Assembly (NCBI GenBank): GCA_963845975.1
Contig: CAWJUD010000002.1
Location: 1,054,001 to 1,118,000 of the forward strand
Direction of reading: 5' to 3'
Source of the DNA: JBEKIK01 sp963845975
GTDB taxonomy: Bacteria > Planctomycetota > Planctomycetia > Pirellulales > Thermoguttaceae
DNA length: 64,000 nt
This document shows positions 36,231 to 44,209 of this stretch, one piece after another. Below the pieces are notes generated by a model that did no database searches, was not told the DNA's origin, and saw only the letters and a list, made by a program, of their open reading frames with translations. A program made the position numbers and the translations under genes. Positions within the stretch are counted from its first letter, which is position 1. Each line of letters opens with the position of its first letter.

Positions 36231-36712
36231 CTAGCGTGGTTGGTGACGAAAGCGTAGTTGGCCGGGATCGTCTTTAGTAACATCATAACGGATATCACTG
36301 TAGCGATCGTGTTCGGGCTTGGCTTTGGACGCAGACGGGCGTTCAAGTCCTGCCCGCTCCAACAACGATTTGTTGAATATATCGGATTTCGTCACTTCAA
36401 TCGGCGGCGGCCCGACCGCGCCTAAATCGACCGGCGCATACCGCACTTCATATTTGTGCTTGGCAATCGAGATCACGTCGCCGGGGTCGATTCGCTTGTC
36501 GGTGACGCGAAGGCCGTTGACTTTGACCCCGTTGCGGCTGTTCATGTCGCGAATGTACCAATATCCTCCGGTAACCGTCAACTGGCAGTGATGGGCCGAG
36601 ACGTTTGAAAAACGCAGTACGATGTCGCAACTTTCACGTCGGCCCACCAGCAGGGTCTTTTTCAGAAGTGGAATAGGATCTCCCCCCCCACGGGAATTAG
36701 TTCGCCGTACAT
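36231..36712 (-). CDS. FHA-domain protein, frameshifted in a G run
   Basis: The main ORF starts inside the FHA domain (GRRESCDIVLRF, then SNVSAHHCQL, SRNGVKVNG: phosphothreonine-binding Arg, Ser-x-x-His and Asn residues present). Upstream, an ATG at 36712 reads MYGELIPVGG and then breaks. The coding strand has a run of eight G at 36682-36689; a ninth G would continue it as GGDPIPLLKKTLLVGRRE, the sequence typical of planctomycete FHA proteins. I therefore annotate 160 residues across a probable homopolymer error. FHA domains bind phosphothreonine, and a Ser/Thr kinase is encoded 8 kb away. The C-terminal tail is low complexity. Confidence 0.85.
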
Positions 36713-36794
36713 ATTTGCATGCGTCCTCTTGAGTTCAATTACGAACCGGCTAGGATGAAAAACTTCCCTACTTTTAGTGTAGTCGGGTATTACA

Positions 36795-37805
36795 GTGGCG
36801 TCAACTAATTCGTACAATTCGCCGCCTTTTACCACACAATGGCATACGGCGGGGCTGCTTTATCATAGACTTAATTTCTTTTATCTCAAGAAGTTCGGTA
36901 AAAAGATAAGGAAATTAAGCCTGGATGCCGGTTTTAATTGCCCCAACCGCGACGGCACGTTGGCCACTAGTGGATGCGTGTTTTGCGACCCTGAGAGCTT
37001 CAGTCCCAGCCGGCGCTTGAAACTGTCATCTATCACGGCACAATTGGAGGAAGGTATCGGCCGTTTGAGTGCCAGATATGCCGCCGGGGGCTATGTGGCT
37101 TATTTTCAGCCCGGCACGAATACCTATGCCCCGGTAGAGAGGCTGCGAAGTGTATTTGAAGAAGCATTGGCCCACCCCAAAGTTGTAGGATTGGCCATCG
37201 GCACCCGGCCCGACTGCGTGCCGGACGACGTACTGGATCTGCTGGCCGAGCTGTCCAAGCATACTTTCCTGACAGTAGAATACGGGCTTCAGAGCATGCA
37301 CAACCGATCCCTGGAATGGATCAAGCGCGGCCATGATTTCCAGGCCTTTGTGGACGCCTATAAACGCAGCCGGAAGCGAAATTTACTGGTGGGAGTACAT
37401 GTCATCCTTGGTCTGCCCGGCGAAACCAGTGAAGATATGCTCGCTACAGCCCGGGAATTGTCGGGGTTGGAAATCCACTCGGTAAAACTGCACAATCTTT
37501 ATGTCGTTCGCAATACCCCCCTTGCCGAGATGGTCGCCCGGGGTGAAGTGGAGTTGCTGCAGTTCGAAGACTACATCAACAGATTGGTCGATTTTCTAGA
37601 ACTGCTGCCGCCGGGATGCGTTATCGATCGGCTTAGCGGCGATGCCCCGCCCCGATACCTGGTCGGCCCCCAGTGGTGCTTGGATAAAAGAGCGATTCGA
37701 GCGGCCGTGGAAGCGGTATTTCGACGCCGCGGCACGAGGCAGGGTTCAGGATTCGGGGTTCAGGGTTCAGGATTCAGGAATCAGAATACCAAGGACAACG
37801 GGTAG
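36795..37805 (+). CDS. Radical SAM protein, TIGR01212/YhcC family
   Basis: 336 residues. The iron-sulfur cluster motif is the family-specific long version: NCPNRDGTLATSGCVFCDP (three Cys in C-x-rich-x-C-x2-C). Downstream GVHVILGLPGETSEDML and HNLYVVRNTPLAEM match YhcC/YtqA-type proteins, whose substrate is not firmly known (tRNA or protein modification has been proposed). The last 15 residues (GSGFGVQGSGFRNQ) are translated from a GGTTCAG repeat and were probably added when the repeat landed over the original stop. It is encoded divergently from the FHA gene and upstream of rnpB. Confidence 0.9.
   Translation: MASTNSYNSPPFTTQWHTAGLLYHRLNFFYLKKFGKKIRKLSLDAGFNCPNRDGTLATSGCVFCDPESFSPSRRLKLSSITAQLEEGIGRLSARYAAGGYVAYFQPGTNTYAPVERLRSVFEEALAHPKVVGLAIGTRPDCVPDDVLDLLAELSKHTFLTVEYGLQSMHNRSLEWIKRGHDFQAFVDAYKRSRKRNLLVGVHVILGLPGETSEDMLATARELSGLEIHSVKLHNLYVVRNTPLAEMVARGEVELLQFEDYINRLVDFLELLPPGCVIDRLSGDAPPRYLVGPQWCLDKRAIRAAVEAVFRRRGTRQGSGFGVQGSGFRNQNTKDNG
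37740..37780 (+). repeat. GGTTCAG array inside the 3' end of the radical SAM gene
   Basis: Imperfect GGTTCAGG units overlapping the stop region of the gene and encoding the GSGFGVQGSGF tail. Another example of this array modifying a CDS end is hisI. Confidence 0.65.
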
Positions 37806-37815
37806 TGGGCGGTGC

Positions 37816-37834
37816 GAAACCGCAAGCGGATTTC
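37816..37834 (+). terminator. GAAACCGC-type palindrome after the radical SAM gene
   Basis: GAAACCGCAAGCGG-A-TTTC, 10 nt after the stop. One extra base interrupts the right arm. Followed by a pyrimidine-rich stretch and three CCCCTTGCATCTTC-like tandem units (37886-37922). Confidence 0.5.
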
Positions 37835-37949
37835 ATCCCTCATCCTTCATCTCTCATCCTTTATCCCTGATCTTTCACCCTACCCCCTTGCATCTTCCCC
37901 CTTGCATCTTCCCCCTTGCATCACAACCGGGTATTCTAACATTGGGTTT

Positions 37950-38418
37950 GGAGTAGACCGGATGATTGCTGGTCGGTGCTCGGCGGGCTGCCATATCGGC
38001 CCAACAACGAGTTTCGGCGAGAGGAAAGTCCGGGCTCCGTAGGACGTGGTGATGGGTAACGCCCACCGGCCGCAAGGTCAGGGAAAGTGCAACAGAAAGC
38101 ATACCGCCTTGCAGCAGGGCGCATGGGGTCAAACTCGTGCGTCCGTGGCGAGGTAAGGGTGAAACGGCGAGGTAAGAGCTCACCAGCAGGCCGGGCGACC
38201 GGCTTGGCTCGGCAAACCCCACCAGGAGCAAGGTCAAGCAGGGAGCAGCGTAGCGCCGCATGACTTTTTCATCCGGCCGCTGCCGCGGGTCGGTCCGGCC
38301 CGCTATCGACTTCCGGGTAGACCGCTGGAGACGCCGAGCAATCGGCGCCCTAGAGAAATGATCATCACCCTTGGCTTAATAACCCAGGGGCACAGAACCC
38401 GGCTTACAGGTCCGCTCC
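37950..38418 (+). ncRNA. rnpB: RNase P RNA (bacterial type A)
   Basis: Universal conserved elements appear in order: GAGGAAAGTCCGGGCTCC (38021, P4 5' strand), GGGTAACGCCCAC, AGGGAAAGTGCAACAGAAAG (38080) and ACAGAACCCGGCTTACAG (38392, P4 3' strand). P1 forms between GGAGTAGACC at 37950 and GGTCCGCTCC at 38409-38418 with one mismatch, which sets the ends. The RNA processes tRNA 5' ends with RnpA. At about 469 nt it is longer than the usual 350-400 nt, so there are extra or extended helices in the P12-P19 region. An IS element lies 35 nt downstream. Confidence 0.92.
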
Positions 38419-38453
38419 AAACCCGCTTCTTCTCAGAAAATCCCCTCTCCCAA

Positions 38454-39455
38454 AGCAACATTATTTATCAGCTAGCAGGGAGGGTGGGTGATAAAGGTAA
38501 ACGTATATTGCGTGAATTATCAATTTTACTTGGACCCAACAACGGACACGATGGTCTCGACGTACCCAATTTGGCAAGGGCGATAGGCCGCAGGCATGAT
38601 TAGTCAACCAACCAAAGCAACGTTCGATAGCATCGCGACAGCTATGCAACGCCTTGCCGAACTCGGTTTGCAGCAATGCTATAGAGCGAATGCGTCCGGC
38701 ACTGTGCCAGCGATGTCCCAGGCCGCTGTTGGGCCGCTTTCGTTCGGCCACCAGTTGAAAACCGTTTTGCAACGCGACCTCGTGCAAGGGATTACTGTCA
38801 TATTGTTTATCCCCAAGGATATATCCGCCCCGCTTCAGAGTCGGGAGCAGCCTCGCCGCTACCTCCGATTCACCCTCATTCAAGGGCGCGATCGTCCAAC
38901 ACAAAGGCAAGGGAGCGGGTCCATATATGGCATGCAGCTTGTAACCTTTGGCATAACTTCTAGGGCCAGCCCGTCCCCATTTGCAATCTGGATCCTTGCT
39001 ATGCGCACCAACGACCAGAGGCTTGCCGTCCACGGCCGCAACCCATCCGTTGTCGTCCTGCAATTTTATTATTTCTTGTTCCATAACATGCATCAGTCGT
39101 TGGACTTCCGTCGTTCTCAACCTATTGCTCATCGTGGGTTGCGAAGGCAATTTTCGCCTTGGCCACAGGCCTTCGGGCCAATTTTTAGGGTCACAGGCCC
39201 AGACTGTAGGCCGATCGTGGAGTACCGCCCAAATGTAAACCATCACGATTTCCATGTCAAAGAAAGTCACCTAGTTTCCAAGGCTCCCATTTGTCAAAAC
39301 GCTGTGCAATTTGATATAAAGTCATCCAGAGTTCGCGTTCCATTTCTTGTCTCCTTTATGTTAGGAACAACAAGACAAGAATGTACGCGAACTCAATTTT
39401 TTTCCAGTATTACCTATACCCCCTTAACCAATGCTTGCTGATGAATAATGTTGCT
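38454..39455 (-). mobile_element. IS5/IS4-like insertion sequence inserted in a hairpin repeat
   Basis: About 1.0 kb with 24-bp terminal inverted repeats, AGCAACATTATTTATCAGCT (left, 38454) and its inverted counterpart AGCAACATTATTCATCAGCA (ending 39455), two mismatches in 24. The immediate flanks CCCTCTCCC and GGGAGAGGG are the two arms of the family A hairpin, so the element entered its loop. No clear target duplication is seen. Confidence 0.8.
38461..39343 (-). CDS. DDE transposase (IS5/IS4 superfamily), frameshifted near the start
   Basis: An ATG at 39343 with a perfect AAAGGAG site reads MERELWMTLYQIAQRFDKWE and stops at a TGA near 39266. The main ORF continues one frame over (FFDMEIVMVYIWAVLHDRPT) to the stop at 38461. 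DDE residues: Asp in AAVDGKPLVV, Asp in YILGDKQYDSN, Glu in RDAIERCFGWL. The break at 39265-39272 (one extra or two missing bases) could be an error or an inactivating mutation. A programmed frameshift is conceivable but I see no clear slippery heptamer. Confidence 0.85.
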
Positions 39456-39480
39456 CTGGGAGAGGGCCAGGGTGAGGGCA
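39456..39480 (-). repeat. Family A hairpin repeat, half separated by the IS
   Basis: GGGAGAGGGCCAGGGTGAGGGC, the right half of a CCCTCTCC hairpin repeat whose left arm is at 38442-38451. The two halves are split by the IS element. Confidence 0.7.
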
Positions 39481-39628
39481 ATTGACTCACGATTCGCTCA
39501 ATCAAACTGCTTATTCAAAACTAGAGTTAGTATATTGAGATATATATGTCAAAATCCCCGAAGGATTTCGCACCCCGCGCGACAATATTTCTTTGAAAGC
39601 CAGTTTTGCCCGGGACCGAGGTTGCCGC

Positions 39629-40202
39629 ATGGACTCCGATGACCGAGTGCTACGCGAGGAAATGCTGCGCCGGGAGGTGCTGGCCGGCAACGAGCAGACC
39701 TGGCAGATTTGGTACGGGGAGACGTTCGACGACCTGTATCGGTACGTGCTGTGGCGCTGCGGCGGCCGGCGGGATTGGGCGGACGAAATCGTGCAAGAGA
39801 CTTGGCTTTGGGCCGTGCGGCGGATGCGGAGATTCGCACCCGGGCAAGGCAGTTTTTTGGCGTGGATGCGGGATTGCCTCGTACGTGATGCGGAACCATT
39901 TCCGCAGCCGGAAAAGATTATTGAAGACACAACAAACAGCCCAGGATGCCGCTGAAAAAAATGCCGATGCCGGATCGCTGCGGCGGAGCGGCGAAGAAAA
40001 AGAAGAGCAAATTGCCGCCGTATTGGATGCCTTGTCCGACCGGCATGAGGCCGTGCTGCGGGCGAAATACTTGGACGGTTTGTCGGTTGCGGAGATTGCC
40101 GCGAGTTGGAGCGCGACCCCAAAGGCCGTCGAATCGCTGTTAAGCCGCGCCCGGGAGGCCTTTCGCGATTTGTACGAAAAAATGCGCGGGAAAAATGTGT
40201 AA
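39629..40202 (+). CDS. ECF RNA polymerase sigma factor, frameshifted
   Basis: Region 2 lies in the first frame (TFDDLYRYVLWRCGGRRDWA, DEIVQETWLWAVRRM, GSFLAWMR), region 4 in the next frame (LDALSDRHEAVLRAKYLDGL, SVAEIAASWSATPKAVESLL). The switch falls in GCGGGATT at 39869-39875. Two missing G or one extra G would give FLAWMR(G)IASYVMRNHFRS, the usual planctomycete sequence. The complete protein (about 190 residues) is a normal-size ECF factor. Start ATG at 39629 has GAGG 7 nt upstream. It heads an operon with a membrane protein and an STN-like protein, the usual sigma/sensor arrangement. Confidence 0.85.
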
Positions 40203-40267
40203 AGAGGAAAAAAGGAAAAGGGGAAAAAGGGAAAAACCATTCTATTTTTTTAATGAGGGAGACAGCC

Positions 40268-40819
40268 ATGTCATCGCCTGATGAACTGCAAAACGATCCG
40301 CTTGACGTCGTACTCGGCGGCAAAGGCAAAATCTGCGGCGACGATAGACTGCGGCAGGCGGTGCTTGCCGGAACGCTTGGAGTAATCCGCCGCCGCCGCC
40401 GACTGAAGCGATGCGTGGTGGCTGCCACGTTGCTTGGTTGCTATCTGGCCGGCATGGCGACGGTGGCTTTTTTGCGCCAGGGCGGAGAAAATCCGTCGCA
40501 ACCATCGTCCGCACAAGTTGTAGCCGATGGGCAATCAAAAACAGACGTCAGCCCGCCATTGCCGCCCGACTTTGCCGGTCCGCCGGATCAGAAAACGGTT
40601 TACACTCCCCGGAGTCAATTTGAAGTCCTTCGCCGCGCAGGCGACCGGTATCTGCAGGATCCGGAGAAAATGCAATTGGCGATTCGCACGTATGCACGTG
40701 CTTTGCAATATGCTTCGGCCGAGGAATGGGCCATATCGCCGGAGCACGACACCTGGCTTTTGATGGCCCTTAAAGACGCACAATCAAAGGAGACAAAACA
40801 TGAGAACTCTCAGCTTTAG
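40268..40819 (+). CDS. Single-pass membrane protein of the ECF operon (anti-sigma-like position)
   Basis: 183 residues from the ATG at 40268 (GGGAG upstream); a longer ORF starts inside the sigma gene and is rejected. A cytosolic N-terminus with a basic RRRRRLKR stretch precedes one transmembrane helix (CVVAATLLGCYLAGMATVAF, about residues 44-63), then a periplasmic Pro-rich region and a helical end with YLQDPEKMQLAIRTYARALQ. No classic zinc anti-sigma motif is visible. Its place directly after the sigma gene suggests it holds or senses for the sigma factor. It overlaps the next gene by 20 nt. Confidence 0.7.
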   Translation: MSSPDELQNDPLDVVLGGKGKICGDDRLRQAVLAGTLGVIRRRRRLKRCVVAATLLGCYLAGMATVAFLRQGGENPSQPSSAQVVADGQSKTDVSPPLPPDFAGPPDQKTVYTPRSQFEVLRRAGDRYLQDPEKMQLAIRTYARALQYASAEEWAISPEHDTWLLMALKDAQSKETKHENSQL

Positions 40820-41963
40820 ACAATTCGCCGGCATTTGCGCGGCGGCGATTTTAATTGGATTGGTTTTTGGCTGGGCAGGAGCAGGTCGGGCGTTTGCCGA
40901 TGAATCTCTGGACCAACTTTTGGCCACGTCCATGGAAAACCACCCGGACATCGTGGCTGCCAAGTCCAAAGTCACGCTGGCTGAAGCGGAACTCAACGCT
41001 ACGCGATTGCAAGTGGCGCGCCAGATCATCGCCTTGTGGGGCAATAGGAACTCGCAAATTGTATCCATGGAGGGGAGCAAAAGACAGTTACGGTCAGATC
41101 CCAAAGACATCGAGAAACGCGAGACACTCAGACAAAACCTTGAAGACGCTAGTATGAAGTTCCAGCAGACTGAAGCCGAGATAAAATTCTTAAAGGAGAA
41201 AGTTGCTCCTGTCGCTCAACAAAGCAAAGTGTCCCAGGAGCCTACCAAGCCGCTCCAGATCCCTTTCGGCCCGGTGGCGGAAAAATATACCAAGGATTTT
41301 TTCACTCAACCTACGAAAATGGAAGTCGTTGAGACACCTTTAGAACAGGTAATTGACTACCTGAAGAATTATCATGAATTCGAGTTTGTTATTGATAAAA
41401 AAGTCCTTGCCGAGGCGGGATTTTCTTCGGATATGCACATTACGTTGGATATACACGGGTGTTCGCTGACCGCTGCACTGCAATTATTCGAGGACCAGTA
41501 CCAGGGCCTGCAATTTGTGGTCCGCGATTACGGCATCCTGCTGACAACCATCGACCAGGCAAAGGCCCAGGGCTACTACCCGGTTTTGGAGTATGCCAAA
41601 TTCGTTGGAAAAGAAAAATCTACAGGTCCGCAGTTATCTCCGGGGCCGCAGACGAACACCACGCCAACCTTAGGCCCTGAAACTTACACCCCGGAGTTAA
41701 AACCGGCGCAAGAAAAACAAGGTAAGCAGGGTCTATCTCACACGAATCCGTCAGGCATGCCCACCCGCATGATGTGGCAATCATGCAGGGTGGGTTTTAT
41801 TTCTGGGTGGCGCTGGCGTCTCGCCAGAGTTGTTATAGGAAAGCACTGGCAAGATGCCAGTGCCACCCAGCCGAGCACTGGCAAGATGCAAGCGCCACCA
41901 AAAGCGCGACCAATGGTCGCGGCTTTACAAATATGTCCGCAGCAACCGGTCGCAGCTTTATAA
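40800..41963 (+). CDS. Exported protein with STN/secretin-like domain, repeat-derived tail
   Basis: 387 residues; ATG preceded by AAAGGAG. A signal-anchor (ICAAAILIGLVFGWAGAG) is followed by a long coiled coil (about 35-150; AEAELNATRLQVARQIIAL) and a domain reading TPLEQVIDYLKNYHEFEFVI, LDIHGCSLTAALQLFEDQYQ and FVVRDYGILLTT. This matches the STN/secretin N0-like fold that planctomycetes use in ECF operons, possibly for signal reception at the outer membrane. The last 70 residues (from HTNPSGMPTR) are translated from dispersed repeats at 41760-41960 and are probably not native; the original stop may have been lost. Confidence 0.75.
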   Translation: MRTLSFRQFAGICAAAILIGLVFGWAGAGRAFADESLDQLLATSMENHPDIVAAKSKVTLAEAELNATRLQVARQIIALWGNRNSQIVSMEGSKRQLRSDPKDIEKRETLRQNLEDASMKFQQTEAEIKFLKEKVAPVAQQSKVSQEPTKPLQIPFGPVAEKYTKDFFTQPTKMEVVETPLEQVIDYLKNYHEFEFVIDKKVLAEAGFSSDMHITLDIHGCSLTAALQLFEDQYQGLQFVVRDYGILLTTIDQAKAQGYYPVLEYAKFVGKEKSTGPQLSPGPQTNTTPTLGPETYTPELKPAQEKQGKQGLSHTNPSGMPTRMMWQSCRVGFISGWRWRLARVVIGKHWQDASATQPSTGKMQAPPKARPMVAALQICPQQPVAAL

Positions 41964-41994
41964 ATCTACCCCGAACGCCGGTCGCGGCTTTATG
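41839..41994 (+). repeat. Cluster of two tandem palindromic repeat types
   Basis: First, two copies of AGCACTGGCAAGATGCCAGT / GCACTGGCAAGATGCAAGCG (41845-41900), each a GCACTGGCA...TGCCAGTGCC palindrome or its decayed form. Next, three about-33-nt units with core CGACCAATGGTCGCGGCTTTA, CAACCGGTCGCAGCTTTATA and ACGCCGGTCGCGGCTTTATG (41904-41994). The second core also forms the tRNA-Ala terminator at 27271. Confidence 0.75.
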
Positions 41995-42000
41995 GCATAC

Positions 42001-42405
42001 CTATTCTTCCGGCACGAGTTGGGTATCGACGAATTGCAGGAGTTTTGAGATACAGAGCTTGTTCATGCTGGTGCGGTGGTCGTGGGCCTCGACCTTGAGG
42101 GATTCGTGCAGGCTTTTGGGGATGCGAACAGTGATTACCCGAGTGGGTTCTTCTTCGGTATTGATGTCAAAGGGCCCCTTTGCCCGCAATTGCGTGAGCA
42201 ACTGCTGGATCTCCCGATAGGCATCGCTTTGCTCAAAATCATTGAGCAGTTCCCTGGTGGGGAATGTATGACGCACTATGCCATGCAGCCCAAAGATTTC
42301 CCGATAAAAGGTAACCCAATCCGGACCTTTGGCATACAGGACTTGGGCGATCCTTTGGATTTCGGTATGTTTTTCAGTCAGGCCGATAGTCATCTCCGTA
42401 CTCAC
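42001..42405 (-). CDS. RHH-domain protein, HicB/CopG-like
   Basis: 134 residues from the GTG at 42405, which has AAGGAG 7 nt upstream. The N-terminal 90 residues are helical with IVRHTFPTRELLNDFEQSDA (helical), and the C-terminus has RVITVRIPKSLHESLKVEAH followed by TSMNKLCISKLL, a ribbon-helix-helix DNA-binding unit as in HicB/TA antitoxins. No HicA-like toxin is encoded nearby, so it may be an orphan antitoxin or a stand-alone regulator. Two TGCA-rich palindromes sit about 105-140 nt upstream and may be its operators. Confidence 0.75.
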   Translation of the reverse strand: MSTEMTIGLTEKHTEIQRIAQVLYAKGPDWVTFYREIFGLHGIVRHTFPTRELLNDFEQSDAYREIQQLLTQLRAKGPFDINTEEEPTRVITVRIPKSLHESLKVEAHDHRTSMNKLCISKLLQFVDTQLVPEE

Positions 42406-42743
42406 TGCTTTCTCCTTTTCATAAGTCGGTGGATTCGGTTTATAGAGTCACCATCGTGGCGACGAACCGATGAAATATGGGGAGAAAGTCAAGTCATTGA
42501 CGGAACTTCTTGCAATGCAAGCAGTTATGTCATTGCATGCAATGTGCAATTTTATCAGGCGGTTGTGCACACATTTTGAGCACGGCGTTTCTGCCTATTT
42601 TTTGTGCAGGCCGAAAAATCACATTTTCTAAAGTGTCTAATAAGAAATGCCGATAACAATTGGTTTTTTCAAGTTGAAATCCCAATTAATGTGTAAGAAA
42701 AGGTAAAACGGGAAGGCCGGGGAAAAGGGAAAGAACCGAAGAC
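42406..42743. other. Intergenic region upstream of the RHH gene
   Basis: 338 nt, AT-rich; contains the paired palindromes at 42509-42544. No ORF. Confidence 0.5.
42509..42544. promoter_or_regulatory. Two TTGCA-palindromes, candidate operators
   Basis: CTTGCAATGCAAG (42509-42521) and the perfect 14-mer palindrome CATTGCATGCAATG (42531-42544), centres 22 nt apart, about two helical turns. They lie upstream of the RHH gene start, in the right place for autoregulation by cooperative RHH dimers. Confidence 0.5.
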
Positions 42744-43673
42744 TCAAGCCCGAGCACCGGCGGCCAGTTCGGCGGCGATCTTGTCGAAATATTCGACGCA
42801 CTGGGCTATTTCAGGCAGCGAATCGTCCCAATTGTACTCGTACTCGATGGAAAAGACTCCTTTAAACCCTTGGCGGTGTAGTTCGCCAAGCATTGCCTTA
42901 ACGTCGCAAATACCGGCGCCCCAAGGCACATCGTGGGCGTCGGGGCCTTGATTATTCAAATCCTTAAAGTGCAACGAAACAATGCGGCCATCGAGTTTCT
43001 TGAGCGATTCCAAGGGATCCAAGCCCGAACCGACCCAATGACCGGTATCGGCACAGGCCCCAATCCGCTTGCTGCATCCCCGGCAGGCTTTTAGCACCGT
43101 GTCGGGATTCCAGTAATGGGCGCGGGCGTATTTGGGATGATTATGTATGGCGATGTTCATTCCATATTCCGCACACAGCTTGTCGAGCATTTCCATGGCC
43201 TCTTCGGGTGGTTCGGAGACGATGGTTTCTATGCCCATATCCTTGGCGAAATCGAAAACCTTACGGCTGTCGTCCGGTTTTTGCGAGAGATTACAAACGC
43301 CGTAATTGACGAGTTTGACGCCGCAATCGCCCAGTTTTTTCTTGAGTTCCCGGCGTGCTTCGGAAGGAAGCGATTCGCTGACCTTAATTTGTGAACGTTC
43401 CTTGCTTAAGATCTGATCGGGATAGGCTTCGATGTATTTCAGGCCTAGGGAAGCGGTTTTATCGATGGCCTCGAACAAGGTGAATTTTCGGAAAGAATAT
43501 GCCTGGCATCCCAGGCGCCATCCCAGTTTTTCGGCGTTGGGCGCACCTTTGGCATTTTCCGGGGCGATTCCCATCGACCAGAGATTCCGGGTCTCGTTTC
43601 CCATCAACCCGATTCCTAAAGTAAAGGCTCCCGCAGATTTAAGAAAATGACGCCGATCAAGGTTTATTACCAT
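42744..43673 (-). CDS. Tat-exported sugar phosphate isomerase/epimerase-like TIM-barrel protein
   Basis: 309 residues. A twin-arginine signal (DRRHFLKSAGAFTLGIGLMG) leads into an AP-endonuclease-2/xylose-isomerase-like TIM barrel: CQAYSFRKFTLFEAIDKTAS, metal-ligand Glu in SEPPEE and EEAM, His in IAIHNHPKYA, Asp/His in GACADTGHWV, Glu in VFSIEYEYNW. The fold isomerises or epimerises sugars or their derivatives and is very common in planctomycetes, where exported copies act on polysaccharide breakdown products. Exact substrate not readable. Monocistronic. Confidence 0.88.
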   Translation of the reverse strand: MVINLDRRHFLKSAGAFTLGIGLMGNETRNLWSMGIAPENAKGAPNAEKLGWRLGCQAYSFRKFTLFEAIDKTASLGLKYIEAYPDQILSKERSQIKVSESLPSEARRELKKKLGDCGVKLVNYGVCNLSQKPDDSRKVFDFAKDMGIETIVSEPPEEAMEMLDKLCAEYGMNIAIHNHPKYARAHYWNPDTVLKACRGCSKRIGACADTGHWVGSGLDPLESLKKLDGRIVSLHFKDLNNQGPDAHDVPWGAGICDVKAMLGELHRQGFKGVFSIEYEYNWDDSLPEIAQCVEYFDKIAAELAAGARA

Positions 43674-44209
43674 GGAGGAGCCTCTTACTTATTGCGAATT
43701 ATGCGACACCGTTTAAGCAGCGGGCCAAAAAAATGACTCGAAAACGCAAATTAGCCAAATTTCGCCCACTTAAACATCAATAAAACTGTATTAGAAACGA
43801 ACGATCTTTAGGAAGCGATTATAAGTTATATGCAATCCGCCGGCAACTAAGCGAACTTGACTCGAGCAACTTGCGTAATCTAGATTAGGGAAGTGTTATT
43901 ATCGAATCATAAAAAAATAGGTTGCTGAATAGGCAAAATAGAAACCATAAAGGCACGTCGGGGTTTATTGTTTAATCAGACAATACTGCTTTAATTTTGG
44001 GCTGCAGCGCCAGGATTGGTGCTTGATTGACTTATAATTTCGGATAACATTTAACTTAAAGGCACAGACGACTCATCTTGGCCGGGCGTTCAGCCTACGG
44101 AACCTGGTTCTGAAGATACGCCATACTTTTTGTCGCTTTTAAAGCGGTCGTTTGACAGATCTTTTCGCCTGTTACGGGAAAACGGCAAAACATTTAGCCG
44201 CAACACATA
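43674..44209. other. Intergenic region, nothing recognised
   Basis: 536-nt spacer between the divergent TIM-barrel and kinase genes. AT-rich, should contain both promoters; no repeat, RNA or ORF of note. Confidence 0.5.

Noticed and set aside
39265..39272. Programmed frameshift in the IS5/IS4-like transposase
   Set aside because: No slippery heptamer or downstream structure is evident, and similar one-base breaks occur in many non-IS genes of the window, so an error or mutation is simpler.
41839..41994. Possible CRISPR array
   Set aside because: Units are short palindromes with little or no spacer, only two or three per type, and no cas genes are present in the window.
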